DNA of 64,000 nucleotides from Paraburkholderia rhynchosiae. GTDB lineage: Bacteria > Pseudomonadota > Gammaproteobacteria > Burkholderiales > Burkholderiaceae. Positions 8,629 to 17,327 of this stretch are shown here, piece by piece. The stretch covers positions 62,001 to 126,000 of the forward strand of contig NZ_PNXY01000017.1 in assembly GCF_002879865.1 (NCBI RefSeq). The letters run 5' to 3'. Position 1 is the first letter of the stretch. Each line of letters starts with the position of its first letter. A program made the position numbers and the translations under genes. Below the pieces are notes generated by a model, which saw only the letters and a list, made by a program, of their open reading frames with translations, made no database searches and was not told the origin of the DNA.

Positions 8629-10167
8629 CTACTTCGCTACCGGCATGGTGAACTCGGCGCCCTTCGCGATACTGTCGGGCCAGCGCTGCATGATGCTCTT
8701 GTAGCGCGTGTAAAACCGCACGCCTTCCTCGCCATATGCGTGATGATCGCCGAAAAGCGACTTCTTCCATCCGCCGAACGAATGCCACGCCATGGGCACC
8801 GGAATCGGCACGTTGATGCCGACCATGCCGATCTGAATCTGCCGCGAGAAAGCGCGCGCGATGCCGCCGTCGGAAGTGAATAACGACACGCCGTTGGCCA
8901 ATTCATTGGCGTTGATCAGTTCCACCGCGGACGCGAAGTCCGGCACGCGGACCACGCACAACACCGGCCCAAAAATTTCCTCGCGATAGATCTTCATATC
9001 GGTCGAGACATTGTCGAACAACGTACCGCCGAGAAAGAAGCCCTTCTCATGCCCATCCACCTGATGACCCCGACCGTCGACAACCAGCTTCGCGCCCGCC
9101 GCGACGCCAGCATCGATATAGCCCACCACTTTCTCGCGATGCGCGGCCGTCACCAACGGTCCCATCTCGGCGGCGGATTCCATGCCGTTCAGAATCTTCA
9201 GGCTCTTCACGCGAGGCGTAAGCCGCTCGATCAATTCATCGGCGATATGCCCGACTGCCACAGCGACAGAAATCGCCATGCAGCGCTCGCCGGCCGAACC
9301 GTACGCGGCGCCGATCAGGGCGTCAACGGCCTGATCGAGATCGGCGTCGGGCATCACCACGAGGTGATTCTTGGCCCCGCCCAGCGCCTGCACGCGCTTG
9401 CCGTGCTTCGTGCCTTCCGCATGGATGTACTCGGCGATCGGCGTAGAACCGACAAACGAAACGGCACTTACGTCGGAATGAACAAGCAGTGCGTCCACCG
9501 CGACCTTGTCACCGTGCACGACGTTGAACACGCCGTCGGGCAAGCCCGCTTCCTTCAACAGTTCCGCGAGACGGTTCGATGCCGACGGGTCGCGCTCCGA
9601 CGGCTTTAGCACGAACGTGTTGCCGCACGCGATCGCGACGGGGAACATCCAGCATGGCACCATCATCGGGAAATTGAATGGCGTAATGCCGGCGACCACG
9701 CCGAGCGGCTGGCGCAAATTCCAGTTATCGATGCCGCCGCCGATCTGATCGGTGAAGTCGGTCTTCAACAGGTTCGGAATGCCGCACGCGAACTCGACCA
9801 CTTCTATGCCGCGCATCACCTCGCCCTTGGCGTCGGAAAACACCTTGCCGTGCTCGCGCGTGATCAGCTCCGCGAGTTCGTCGTGGTGGCGGTCCAGCAA
9901 TTCCTTAAATTTGAACAGCACGCGCGCCCGCTTGATCGGTGCGGTTTCGCTCCACGCGGGAAACGCGGCATAAGCGGCGGCAACCGCCGCATCCACTTCG
10001 GCGACGCTTGCCAGCGGCACGCGCGCGGCGACGTGACCCAATGCGGGATTGAAGACGTCGCCGAAACGGCCGCTCGTTCCGTCAATCTTCTTGCCGTTGA
10101 TGAAATGGGTCAGCGCCCGGATGCCGGTATCGTTGCGGACGGTGTCGTCCTGATATGTCTCGCTCAT
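8629..10167 (-). CDS. mmsA: Methylmalonate-semialdehyde dehydrogenase (CoA-acylating)
   Basis: The 512-residue aldehyde dehydrogenase has the MmsA hallmarks. These include the FINGKKIDG start, the NAD-site segment GITPFNFPMMVPCWMFP, and the catalytic Cys in GSAGERCMA. The last is the MmsA version of the motif and keeps Cys. It converts methylmalonate or malonate semialdehyde plus CoA and NAD to propionyl- or acetyl-CoA in valine and inositol breakdown. A GAGG ribosome site precedes the ATG. It is divergent from a LysR regulator whose gene starts 124 bp away, so that protein probably controls it. No mmsB is adjacent. Confidence 0.92.
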   Translation of the reverse strand: MSETYQDDTVRNDTGIRALTHFINGKKIDGTSGRFGDVFNPALGHVAARVPLASVAEVDAAVAAAYAAFPAWSETAPIKRARVLFKFKELLDRHHDELAELITREHGKVFSDAKGEVMRGIEVVEFACGIPNLLKTDFTDQIGGGIDNWNLRQPLGVVAGITPFNFPMMVPCWMFPVAIACGNTFVLKPSERDPSASNRLAELLKEAGLPDGVFNVVHGDKVAVDALLVHSDVSAVSFVGSTPIAEYIHAEGTKHGKRVQALGGAKNHLVVMPDADLDQAVDALIGAAYGSAGERCMAISVAVAVGHIADELIERLTPRVKSLKILNGMESAAEMGPLVTAAHREKVVGYIDAGVAAGAKLVVDGRGHQVDGHEKGFFLGGTLFDNVSTDMKIYREEIFGPVLCVVRVPDFASAVELINANELANGVSLFTSDGGIARAFSRQIQIGMVGINVPIPVPMAWHSFGGWKKSLFGDHHAYGEEGVRFYTRYKSIMQRWPDSIAKGAEFTMPVAK

Positions 10168-10247
10168 GTTCTGCCTCTGCAGTGGGAATCTTCCGCCGAC
10201 GCAACGGCGTGTTGCCAGCGTACGGCGCTTAGCCCGCTCAGATCAAA

Positions 10248-10260
10248 TGAGTAATGCTCA
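10248..10260. promoter_or_regulatory. LysR-type T-N11-A operator candidate
   Basis: TGAGTAATGCTCA is a perfect TGAG/CTCA palindrome with the T-N11-A form of LysR-type sites. It lies between mmsA and the divergent lysR gene. Confidence 0.5.
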
Positions 10261-10291
10261 ACTGCACCATAAGGCGCGTTAATATCAGCGG

Positions 10292-11191
10292 ATGGACTTC
10301 ACTCTGCTGCGCGCGTTCGTCACCGTTGCACGCGAGGGCAACCTCACTCGCGCTGCGGTGCAACTGCATCTGACCCAACCGGCCGTCAGTCTGCAAATCA
10401 AGCATTTGCAGGAGACGCTGGGCGTGACGCTGTTCACGCGGACGTCGCACGGGCTCTCGCTCACCCGCGACGGCCAGGCGCTGCTGCCGCACGCGGAACG
10501 CGCGCTGGCCGCGGCGAGCGACGTGCAGCGGGCGGCGCAATCACTGCGTCACGAGGTGCGCGGACGCTTGCGCATCGGCACGATTCTCGATCCCGAGTTT
10601 CTGCGCCTGGGCGGCTTTCTCAAGCAACTGGTGGAAACGTGGCCGCATATCGAGACGGCTTTGCGGCACGGCATGTCGGGCTGGGTGCTCGACCAAGTCC
10701 GCGCGGGCGAGCTGGATGTCGGCTACTACATCGGCGTCCCGTCCGACGACGATACACGCGAAGGGCCCGCTTTCCATACGCTGACGCTCACGCACTTTCA
10801 ATACCGCGTGCTGGCGCCGGCCGGCTGGAAAGACCGCGTCAAAGGCGCGCGCGACTGGCGCTCGCTCGCCGCGTTTCCCTGGATCTGGACGCCGCCCGCT
10901 TCCGCGCATAACCGGCTGTTGTCGCGCTGCTTCAGCGAGGCGGGCGTGAAGCCGGTCAAGGTCGCGGAAGTGGACCAGGAGCCGTCGATGCTTGATCTGG
11001 TCAAATCGGGCGTGGGCCTCACGCTCGCGCGCGATGCGATTGCGATTGCCGAGGCGCACGCACATGCATTGACCATCGTCGAAGGCATTACGGTGCCCAC
11101 GCAACTGAGCTTCATAACGCTCGCCGAACGCAAGGACGATCCCGCGATAGCCGCCGCGTTGAAGTTGATCGAACAGCAGTGGACCACGTGA
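10292..11191 (+). CDS. LysR-family transcriptional regulator
   Basis: The 299-residue protein has a winged helix-turn-helix at residues 1-60 (TRAAVQLHLTQPAVSLQIKHLQ is the recognition region) and a periplasmic-binding-like effector domain after residue 90. It is divergent from mmsA, with a T-N11-A palindrome between them, so control of mmsA is the simplest reading. The effector is unknown. No strong ribosome site is visible before the ATG, so the start is supported mainly by the normal LysR N-terminus MDFTLLRAFVTVAREGN. Confidence 0.9.
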   Translation: MDFTLLRAFVTVAREGNLTRAAVQLHLTQPAVSLQIKHLQETLGVTLFTRTSHGLSLTRDGQALLPHAERALAAASDVQRAAQSLRHEVRGRLRIGTILDPEFLRLGGFLKQLVETWPHIETALRHGMSGWVLDQVRAGELDVGYYIGVPSDDDTREGPAFHTLTLTHFQYRVLAPAGWKDRVKGARDWRSLAAFPWIWTPPASAHNRLLSRCFSEAGVKPVKVAEVDQEPSMLDLVKSGVGLTLARDAIAIAEAHAHALTIVEGITVPTQLSFITLAERKDDPAIAAALKLIEQQWTT

Positions 11192-11436
11192 ACACCACGC
11201 GCGGCCGCGATATGAGCCGCTCTCATGACAGGCTTCGGGTAATCGCAGCCGAATCCGCACCGACTGAAACCGCACCGTCGCACAGTTTTTGTTAGATTGG
11301 CGGTTCGCGCCATGCGCCCAGGCTCATGCGCCGCGCTCACCCGCTTTCCGTTCCAACTGACTCTGTCCTTCCCGGCAGCTTCGCCCCGGTCACGCCGGAA
11401 GCCGCCGACCACTCCATTCCTCGACAGGAGCCTGAC

Positions 11437-11973
11437 ATGGCACGCAACATCGAAATCAAAGCCCGCGCGCAGCATTTCGAGCAACTGCGCGAACGCGCGG
11501 CGCAACTCGCACCGGACACGCCGCTGATCTTTCGCCAGCAGGATTTTTTCTACGATGTGCCGCGCGGACGTCTCAAGCTGCGCCAGTTCGACGACGGCAC
11601 GCCCGCCGAACTGATCTTCTATCAGCGCGACGACCGTGATGGCCCAAAGGCGTCGTATTACACGCGCAGCCCCGTCACGAACCCGGAAGCCATGCATGCG
11701 CTGCTCGCCACGGCGCTGACCACACGCGGCATCGTGACCAAGGAACGGCATGTGTATTTAAGCGGGCGCACGCGCATTCATCTTGATCGCGTCGACGGCT
11801 TGGGCGATTTCGTCGAACTCGAAGTGGTGCTCGCGCAAGACGACGACGAACAGGACGGTCACGCGGAAGCTCATGCGATGTTCGCGAGCCTCGGCGTGCC
11901 GGAATCGGATCTGGTGGCCGTGGCCTATGTCGATCTGTTGAGCCCGGACAGCGAGCCCAAGCAGGCTGCATAA
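11437..11973 (+). CDS. CYTH-domain protein (class IV adenylate cyclase-like)
   Basis: The 178-residue protein starts MARNIEIKARA, the acidic/basic strand of the CYTH fold (ExK signature at residues 6-8). Further charged strands follow (KLRQFDDG, GRTRIHLDRVDGLGDFVELE). ATG at 11437 is chosen because ACAGGAG lies seven bases upstream; the open frame extends further up without support. CYTH enzymes bind triphosphates in a tunnel with metal ions and include thiamine-triphosphatases, tripolyphosphatases and CyaB cyclases. Which activity applies here cannot be told. No partner gene is evident, and the next gene faces the opposite way. Confidence 0.85.
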   Translation: MARNIEIKARAQHFEQLRERAAQLAPDTPLIFRQQDFFYDVPRGRLKLRQFDDGTPAELIFYQRDDRDGPKASYYTRSPVTNPEAMHALLATALTTRGIVTKERHVYLSGRTRIHLDRVDGLGDFVELEVVLAQDDDEQDGHAEAHAMFASLGVPESDLVAVAYVDLLSPDSEPKQAA

Positions 11974-11999
11974 GCCTGCTCGTTATAACTGGGCGTGCG

Positions 12000-12491
12000 T
12001 CAAACAGCAGCCGTTCCCGGCGACAGATGGCCAAGCGGCAACGGGCCATTGCGCTTGAACGTAGTGAGCACGATGTTCGAGCGCACGCTATCGACGCCCG
12101 GCACACGCATCAGTTTCTTCATCACGAACGCGGAAAGGTAATTCAGATCGGGCGCAACGATGCGCAGCAGATAGTCGGCGTCGCCCACCACCGCATGGCA
12201 TTCCAGCACTTCCGCCAATAGGTCGATCTGTTGCTGGAACTGTTCGATGATCGAATCGCCGTGATGCTTGAGCTTGAGGCTCGTGAAAGCTGTCACGCTC
12301 AAGCCGAGCTTCTCCGGCCGCAGCACGACGCGATAGCCGTCCACCACGCCCACCTGCTCGAGCCGCTGCAATCGCCGTCCAATCTGCGAGGGCGACAGCG
12401 GCACCTGCTCCGCCAATTGCTGATGCGTTGCGCGCCCGAAACGCTGAAGCACGTCGAGCAGCGCGAGATCGAAGTGATCGAGTTCTAGCAT
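12000..12491 (-). CDS. Lrp/AsnC-family transcriptional regulator
   Basis: The 163-residue protein has an N-terminal helix-turn-helix (THQQLAEQVPLSPSQIGRRL near residue 22) and a C-terminal RAM effector/oligomerisation domain. The RAM domain includes ECHAVVGDADYLLRIVAPDL near residue 98. The length and layout match Lrp-like amino acid sensors. It stands alone, converging on the CYTH gene, and its target is not evident. No clear ribosome site precedes the ATG. Confidence 0.92.
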   Translation of the reverse strand: MLELDHFDLALLDVLQRFGRATHQQLAEQVPLSPSQIGRRLQRLEQVGVVDGYRVVLRPEKLGLSVTAFTSLKLKHHGDSIIEQFQQQIDLLAEVLECHAVVGDADYLLRIVAPDLNYLSAFVMKKLMRVPGVDSVRSNIVLTTFKRNGPLPLGHLSPGTAAV

Positions 12492-12580
12492 GTAGGATCG
12501 AGTGAAGTATTACCGGGCGTTAAAGAATTCGTCGTATCTGAAAGGGCTTTGCAGGCAACGCGGGACTGAAACCTTCAGTT

Positions 12581-12805
12581 CTACAGGCTATTCTTAAGGT
12601 GCACGTAAGAATCCCACGCTTGCCTGGCAACCGCGTCCAAACGATCCCGCGATAGCGTGTTCTGACGCTGTACAATCAGCAACGCATACGGCTTGGAGAG
12701 CGCGCTTGCCTCCTTGCACAGAACGAGTTCGTCTCCGCTCGAAGGTGAGCGGGCGCGCCAGAAGTTGATCGCGGCTTCCAGTTCGTGAATGCTTATCTCG
12801 GACAT
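12581..12805 (-). CDS. Small DUF3717-like protein
   Basis: The 74-residue protein begins MSEISIHELEAAINFWRARSP and contains an ALCPEA-like block (VLCKEASALSKPYALLIV). I recognise it as the DUF3717 family, common in Burkholderia and of unknown function. It is soluble, with helix-rich composition and no signal peptide. It sits between lrp and the divergent response-regulator gene. Recognition is from memory of the family pattern, so moderate confidence is given. Confidence 0.7.
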   Translation of the reverse strand: MSEISIHELEAAINFWRARSPSSGDELVLCKEASALSKPYALLIVQRQNTLSRDRLDAVARQAWDSYVHLKNSL

Positions 12806-12977
12806 GGCTTCGATTACCCGGTGGGCGCAAGCAGGCTACTCGATGATCGCTTCGTGGCCGGTTACGCCAATTCGGCACAGCCACGCCACGCGCGGTCTGA
12901 GTAGCAGGTCTGTGCAGCAGGCGCCCCGGCGAACCGCTTGCCCAAACGCCTAAACCCATTGTACTTGAGCGAAATCC

Positions 12978-13664
12978 ATGCGACTCCTTCTGATCGAAGA
13001 TGACCGTCCCATCGCACGCGGCATCCAAAGCAGTCTCGAACAAGCCGGCTTCACCGTCGACATGGTCCACGACGGCATTTTCGCCGAACAGGCCCTTACG
13101 CAAAATCGCCACGAACTGGTGATTCTCGACCTGGGCCTGCCGGGCATCGACGGTATGACGCTGCTCTCGCGCTTCCGTCAGAGCAATCGCCATACGCCGG
13201 TAATCATTCTCACCGCGCGCGACGAACTGAACGACCGTGTGCAAGGCCTGAATTCCGGTGCCGACGACTACATGCTGAAGCCATTCGAGCCGACCGAGCT
13301 CGAAGCGCGTATTCGCGCGGTGATGCGCCGCAGCGGCCCGCACGGCGATATACCGCGTCCGGAAGTGTCGCTAGGCGGTGTGCGTTTGTCGGGCGTCGAT
13401 CGCCGCATCTTCAACGACGACAAGCCGCTCGAACTCTCGCCGCGCGAATTCGCCGTGCTCGAAATGCTGCTGCTGCGCCATGGCCGCGTGGTCAGCAAGG
13501 CGCAACTGCAAGACCATCTGACGCATTTTGGCGGCGATCTCGGCGACACCGCAATCGAAGTCTATGTGCACCGTGTGCGCAAAAAGCTCGAGAGCTGCCG
13601 TGTCGAGATCGTCACCGTGCGCGGCTTCGGTTACCTGTTGCAGGAAATCCGCCAGGCCGCATAA
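12978..13664 (+). CDS. OmpR-family response regulator
   Basis: The 228-residue protein has a receiver domain (acidic pocket EDD at residues 7-9, phospho-acceptor Asp51 in LDLGLPG, Lys in LKPFEP). It also has an OmpR/PhoB winged-helix DNA-binding domain (ELSPREFAVLEMLLLRHG to VRGFGYLL). Its histidine kinase follows 132 bp downstream on the same strand. The pair resembles TctD/TctE or QseB/QseC. TctDE controls tricarboxylate uptake, but no transporter lies next to it, so the signal is not assigned. Confidence 0.92.
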   Translation: MRLLLIEDDRPIARGIQSSLEQAGFTVDMVHDGIFAEQALTQNRHELVILDLGLPGIDGMTLLSRFRQSNRHTPVIILTARDELNDRVQGLNSGADDYMLKPFEPTELEARIRAVMRRSGPHGDIPRPEVSLGGVRLSGVDRRIFNDDKPLELSPREFAVLEMLLLRHGRVVSKAQLQDHLTHFGGDLGDTAIEVYVHRVRKKLESCRVEIVTVRGFGYLLQEIRQAA

Positions 13665-13796
13665 TCGTCGTGAGGGCCGCGATTCGCTTGCGGCCCGACG
13701 GCGCCGGGCCGGCGCAGCGCACCGCGTGTGCGAATCGCCGGCATCCGGCGAAATCTCACGGCGCGTTGCGCCTGCCTTTTTCCCGCGCGTTCGATC

Positions 13797-15299
13797 ATGC
13801 CCCAGCCGGCCGCCAATAGTCTGCGCCGCACGCTGCTGCGGCGCCTAGCTGCTCCCCTTTCGCTGCTCGCGCTGATGAGCGGCCTGATCGCCTACTGGCT
13901 CGCGTGGCAGTACACGCAGCATGTGGTCGACCGCTCTCTGGCCGATCTCGCGACCGCCATCTCCAAGCAGATCCAGATTGCGGGCCCTGAAGCACCGATC
14001 ACCGTGCCGCCGCTCGCCCAAGCCATGTTCTCGGATCCAATGGAGCATCTGGTCTACCGGATCAGCAATGGCGAAACCGAAATCGCCGGCGATAAAACTC
14101 TTCCGCTGCAAGGTAACAGCGTGCGGCGCATGCATTACGCGTATGTGTTCGAAACGCAGCACCAGGGCGTGACCGTGCGCGTCGCGCAAGTGCGGGTCGA
14201 TCAGCCTGTCGGCAACCCTATCGTCGTTGAGGTCGGTCAGCCGGTGCATCACCGCTTTCGCATCGCCGCCGAGTTTCTGGTCGCGATCATGATGCCGCTG
14301 CTGTTGCTGCTGCTCGCCGGCTGGGTGATCGTCTGGCGCGTGGTCAATCAGCAACTCAATCCGTTGACCGATCTTGCGGATTCGTTGAACCGGCAAACTC
14401 ATACGTCGCTCGAACCGGTCGACGAAACCTATGTGCCCGTCGAAATCCGGCCGCTGACCGGTGCGGTGAACGCGCTGCTCGGCCGCCTGAAGACCGCGCT
14501 CGACGGACAACGCAAATTTATCGCCGATGCCGCGCATCAATTGCGCACGCCGCTCACGGCCGTCAAGCTGCACGCGGAACAGGCGGCTGTGGCGCGCGAT
14601 CCCCAGCAGACGCTCGCCGCGGTACGTGAACTGCGCGCAGCGGCCGACCGCGCGGTGCGTCTGTCGAATCAGTTGCTGTCGCTCGCGCGTGCGGAACCGG
14701 GCGAGCAGGCCGCACGCTTCGTCAATGTGGATATGGCTGCGCTCGCGTTCGATACCGGCGCGGAATGGGTACCGCGTGCGTTGACTTCGCACATCGACCT
14801 GGGCTTTCAGCGACTCGACGATCCGGCCAACGATCAACCGTTGATCGCGCGTGGCAATCCCGTGCTGCTGCACGAAGTGATCGCGAATCTGCTGGATAAC
14901 GCGCTGAAATATGTGCCGCCGTCGCGCCTCGATGGCGGGCGCATCACGGTCACGGTGTCGCAAACCGTAGTCGACGATGTGCGCATGGCGGAGATCGCGG
15001 TGGAAGACAATGGAGCGGGCGTGCCCCACACGCAGCAAGCCGATCTCTTCAAGCGGTTCTTCCGCGGCGACGGTCAAAGCGATGACGGCGTGGATGGCGG
15101 CGCCGGTCTCGGCCTCGCGATCGTTCACGACATCATGGCGCTGCATCACGGCAGCGTGCATTACGAAGACGCACCGGAAGGCGGAGCGCGTTTCATTGTG
15201 CGCATTCCGCTCGTGCCGGCTGCCGTTCGAAACGACGCGCGCGACGAAGTGCAACGTCACGAAAAAAAACCGGCGCACTCGGCGCCGGTCGATCTATAG
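13797..15299 (+). CDS. TctE/QseC-like sensor histidine kinase
   Basis: The protein has 500 residues from the ATG at 13797, which fits the N-terminus of TctE-like kinases (an upstream in-frame ATG at 13728 adds an unlikely Cys/Arg-rich stretch). Membrane helices lie near residues 20-38 and 160-181 and flank a periplasmic sensor domain. The phospho-acceptor is His247 in DAAHQLRTPLTA. The ATPase domain carries NLLDNALKY, EDNGAGVP and GGAGLGLAIV. The last 12 codons (KKPAHSAPVDL region) overlap a terminator hairpin that serves the opposite-strand SET gene, an unusual economy of sequence. Confidence 0.9.
   Translation: MPQPAANSLRRTLLRRLAAPLSLLALMSGLIAYWLAWQYTQHVVDRSLADLATAISKQIQIAGPEAPITVPPLAQAMFSDPMEHLVYRISNGETEIAGDKTLPLQGNSVRRMHYAYVFETQHQGVTVRVAQVRVDQPVGNPIVVEVGQPVHHRFRIAAEFLVAIMMPLLLLLLAGWVIVWRVVNQQLNPLTDLADSLNRQTHTSLEPVDETYVPVEIRPLTGAVNALLGRLKTALDGQRKFIADAAHQLRTPLTAVKLHAEQAAVARDPQQTLAAVRELRAAADRAVRLSNQLLSLARAEPGEQAARFVNVDMAALAFDTGAEWVPRALTSHIDLGFQRLDDPANDQPLIARGNPVLLHEVIANLLDNALKYVPPSRLDGGRITVTVSQTVVDDVRMAEIAVEDNGAGVPHTQQADLFKRFFRGDGQSDDGVDGGAGLGLAIVHDIMALHHGSVHYEDAPEGGARFIVRIPLVPAAVRNDARDEVQRHEKKPAHSAPVDL
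15262..15288 (-). terminator. Terminator of the SET gene, embedded in the kinase 3' coding end
   Basis: CCGGCGC (15270-15276) pairs with GCGCCGG (15282-15288). On the minus strand this is followed by eight T residues (15262-15269). It lies inside the last codons of the histidine kinase and 79 bp beyond the SET gene stop. Confidence 0.8.
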
Positions 15300-15366
15300 C
15301 AGTAGTCCTCGTTCGACGGACGCTGCCTGAGCGCCATTCACATGACGAACCCAGGCAGCACGCGCG

Positions 15367-15906
15367 TTACTTCTTCTTCGCTTTCTTCGCCGTTTTCACA
15401 GACCTGGCGGATTTAGCGGACTTCGCTGACTTCGCGGATTTAGCCGCGCCCTTCTCTTTCTCGGGCCGAGCCAGCATCGTGCCGCGGCACTTGCGCGAGC
15501 CGCAGCGGCATTCGTATTCCTTCTGAAGCTTCTTCGTCTGTCGCGCGTCGATCACGAGGCCGTAATCGTAAAAAATTTCCTCGCCCTCGGCGATGTCGCG
15601 CAGAGCATGCACATACACGTGACCGTCGATCTCTTCAGCTTCGCAGTTCGGCGCGCACGAGTGGTTGATCCAGCGCGCGCTGTTTCCGCCCACCTTGCCG
15701 TCGATCACCTTGCCGCTATCCAGCGCGAAGTAGAACGTGTGATTCGGTTCGTCCGGATTATGCGGATGACGGCGCAATGCTTCTTTCCAGGAGATCCGCT
15801 CGCCCTTGTATTCGATTAGCCGCTCGCCGGCCGCTATCGGTTCAAGCGCAAACACGCCTTTGCCGTGCACACCTGAACGACGCACGGCGATCCTGCGTGA
15901 ACTCAT
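15367..15906 (-). CDS. SET-domain protein with histone-like lysine-rich tail
   Basis: The 179-residue protein has a compact SET domain at about residues 3-125. Motifs are GVHGKGVFA (SAM-binding start), RWINHSCAPNCEAE (residues 79-92) and FYDYG (112-116). A post-SET zinc site follows: Cys133, Cys135 and Cys140, probably with Cys84 or Cys88. Residues 153-179 are a repetitive Ala/Lys/Ser tail (AKSAKSAKS repeats), like histone H1 or bacterial Hc1-like tails. SET enzymes methylate lysine on proteins. AAGGA precedes the ATG. No secretion signal is visible. Substrates could be HU, ribosomal proteins or its own tail; this is inference. Confidence 0.88.
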   Translation of the reverse strand: MSSRRIAVRRSGVHGKGVFALEPIAAGERLIEYKGERISWKEALRRHPHNPDEPNHTFYFALDSGKVIDGKVGGNSARWINHSCAPNCEAEEIDGHVYVHALRDIAEGEEIFYDYGLVIDARQTKKLQKEYECRCGSRKCRGTMLARPEKEKGAAKSAKSAKSAKSARSVKTAKKAKKK

Positions 15907-16126
15907 TGAATGAATCCTTGTGAAGAACTGGAGATGAAGTCCGGCAGCCGTCGGAAACGCCCGCGTTTGACGCGCTGGGTTTTTCTGGCGCTGATAGCAA
16001 ACGCGGCGCCCTTCGAGCGCCGCGTCGACCTGTGACGCTCATGCGCCACAACCGGCATCCTACACGCTCAAGACGGCTTCGTTCAACCGTCAAAGACGCG
16101 TGCTCGCATGGGGCGCATGCGTCGCT

Positions 16127-17239
16127 TCATCTTTGCCCGAACGAAATTTCGCCGAACAGCGCCTTCTGCTCGCGCGGTTGCGAACGCCAGTACTGCGGAG
16201 GCGCTTCGACCGTCGCGCCAAGTTGCGCGGCGGCGTGCCACGGCCAGCGCGGGTTGTACAACAGCGCTCGAGCCAGCGCGATCAGATCGGCATCGCCCTG
16301 TTCGATCAGTTGTTCAGCATGAAGCGGATCGGTGATGAGTCCGACGCCGATAGTTGTGATGCCCGTCGCTTTCTTCACTGCCTTGGCGAACGGAATCTGA
16401 TAGCCGGGTTCGAGCGGAATTTTCTGCAACGGTGACACACCGCCAGACGATACGTCGATCCAGTCGCAGCCGCGCTTTTTCAACTCGTGCGAGAACGCGA
16501 TCGTGTCTTCGAGCGTCCAGCCGCCTTCGACCCAATCGGTTGCGGACACGCGCACGCCAACGGGTTTGTCGGCGGGAAACGAAGCACGCACGATGTCGAA
16601 AATTTCCAGCGGAAAGCGCATCCGGTTTTCGAGCGAACCACCGTAGTCGTCGTCGCGTTGATTGGCGAGCGGCGAAAGAAACTGATGCAACAAGTAGCCG
16701 TGAGCGGCATGCACTTCCAATGCATCCATACCGAGGCGTGCGGCGCGGCGCGCGGAAGCCGCGAACGCTTCGCGAATGCGGTTCAGGCCCGGCGTGTCGA
16801 TCGCCAACGGCGGTTCTTCGCCCGCCTTGTGCGGCAACGCCGACGGCGCGTGTGGCAGCCAGCCGCCTTGCGATACAGGAATCAATTGCCCGCCTTCCCA
16901 GGGCGCATGACTCGACGCCTTGCGACCCGCATGCGCCAATTGCATCGTCACGTTGATAGGCGAGTGCTTGCGAATCGCGGCGAGCACCGGCACGAGCGCG
17001 GCTTCGGTGACGTCGTCCCACAAGCCCAGATCGCCTGGCGTAATGCGGCCATCTGGCTCGACGGCCGTCGCTTCGATGCACAACATGCCCGCACCAGATA
17101 ACGCAAGACCGCCGAGGTGAATCATGTGCCACGCGGTCGCCTCGCCGCGTTCAGCGGAATACTGGCACATCGGTGACACAACGATGCGATTCGGAAGCGT
17201 CACGCCACGCAGCGTGAGTGGAGAAAATAGCGCGCTCAT
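16127..17239 (-). CDS. NADPH dehydrogenase / old yellow enzyme (NamA/YqjM type)
   Basis: The 370-residue FMN enzyme is of the thermophilic-like OYE class. It begins MSALFSPLTLRGVTLPNRIVV and has the flavin-tuning Cys in SPMCQYSAERGE. His residues lie in the substrate pocket (EVHAAHGYLLHQF near residue 180), followed by PLANQRDDDYGGSLENRMR. It reduces activated C=C bonds (enones, nitro compounds) with NADPH. It is monocistronic in appearance, separated from the glutamine amidotransferase gene by 88 bp on the same strand. The physiological substrate is unknown. Confidence 0.92.
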   Translation of the reverse strand: MSALFSPLTLRGVTLPNRIVVSPMCQYSAERGEATAWHMIHLGGLALSGAGMLCIEATAVEPDGRITPGDLGLWDDVTEAALVPVLAAIRKHSPINVTMQLAHAGRKASSHAPWEGGQLIPVSQGGWLPHAPSALPHKAGEEPPLAIDTPGLNRIREAFAASARRAARLGMDALEVHAAHGYLLHQFLSPLANQRDDDYGGSLENRMRFPLEIFDIVRASFPADKPVGVRVSATDWVEGGWTLEDTIAFSHELKKRGCDWIDVSSGGVSPLQKIPLEPGYQIPFAKAVKKATGITTIGVGLITDPLHAEQLIEQGDADLIALARALLYNPRWPWHAAAQLGATVEAPPQYWRSQPREQKALFGEISFGQR

Positions 17240-17327
17240 GGATCACCGCCCAGAAAAAGCAAGGAGCGAACGAGGATAGCACCGCAGTTCATTTACTGCA
17301 GGCAGCCCGCTGTCGACAGCATTGCTG

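Noticed and set aside
13845..15278. Long minus-strand open frame (477 codons) opposite the histidine kinase
   Set aside because: It is a mirror of the kinase coding sequence in GC-rich DNA, with Arg/His-rich composition, no motifs and no ribosome site.
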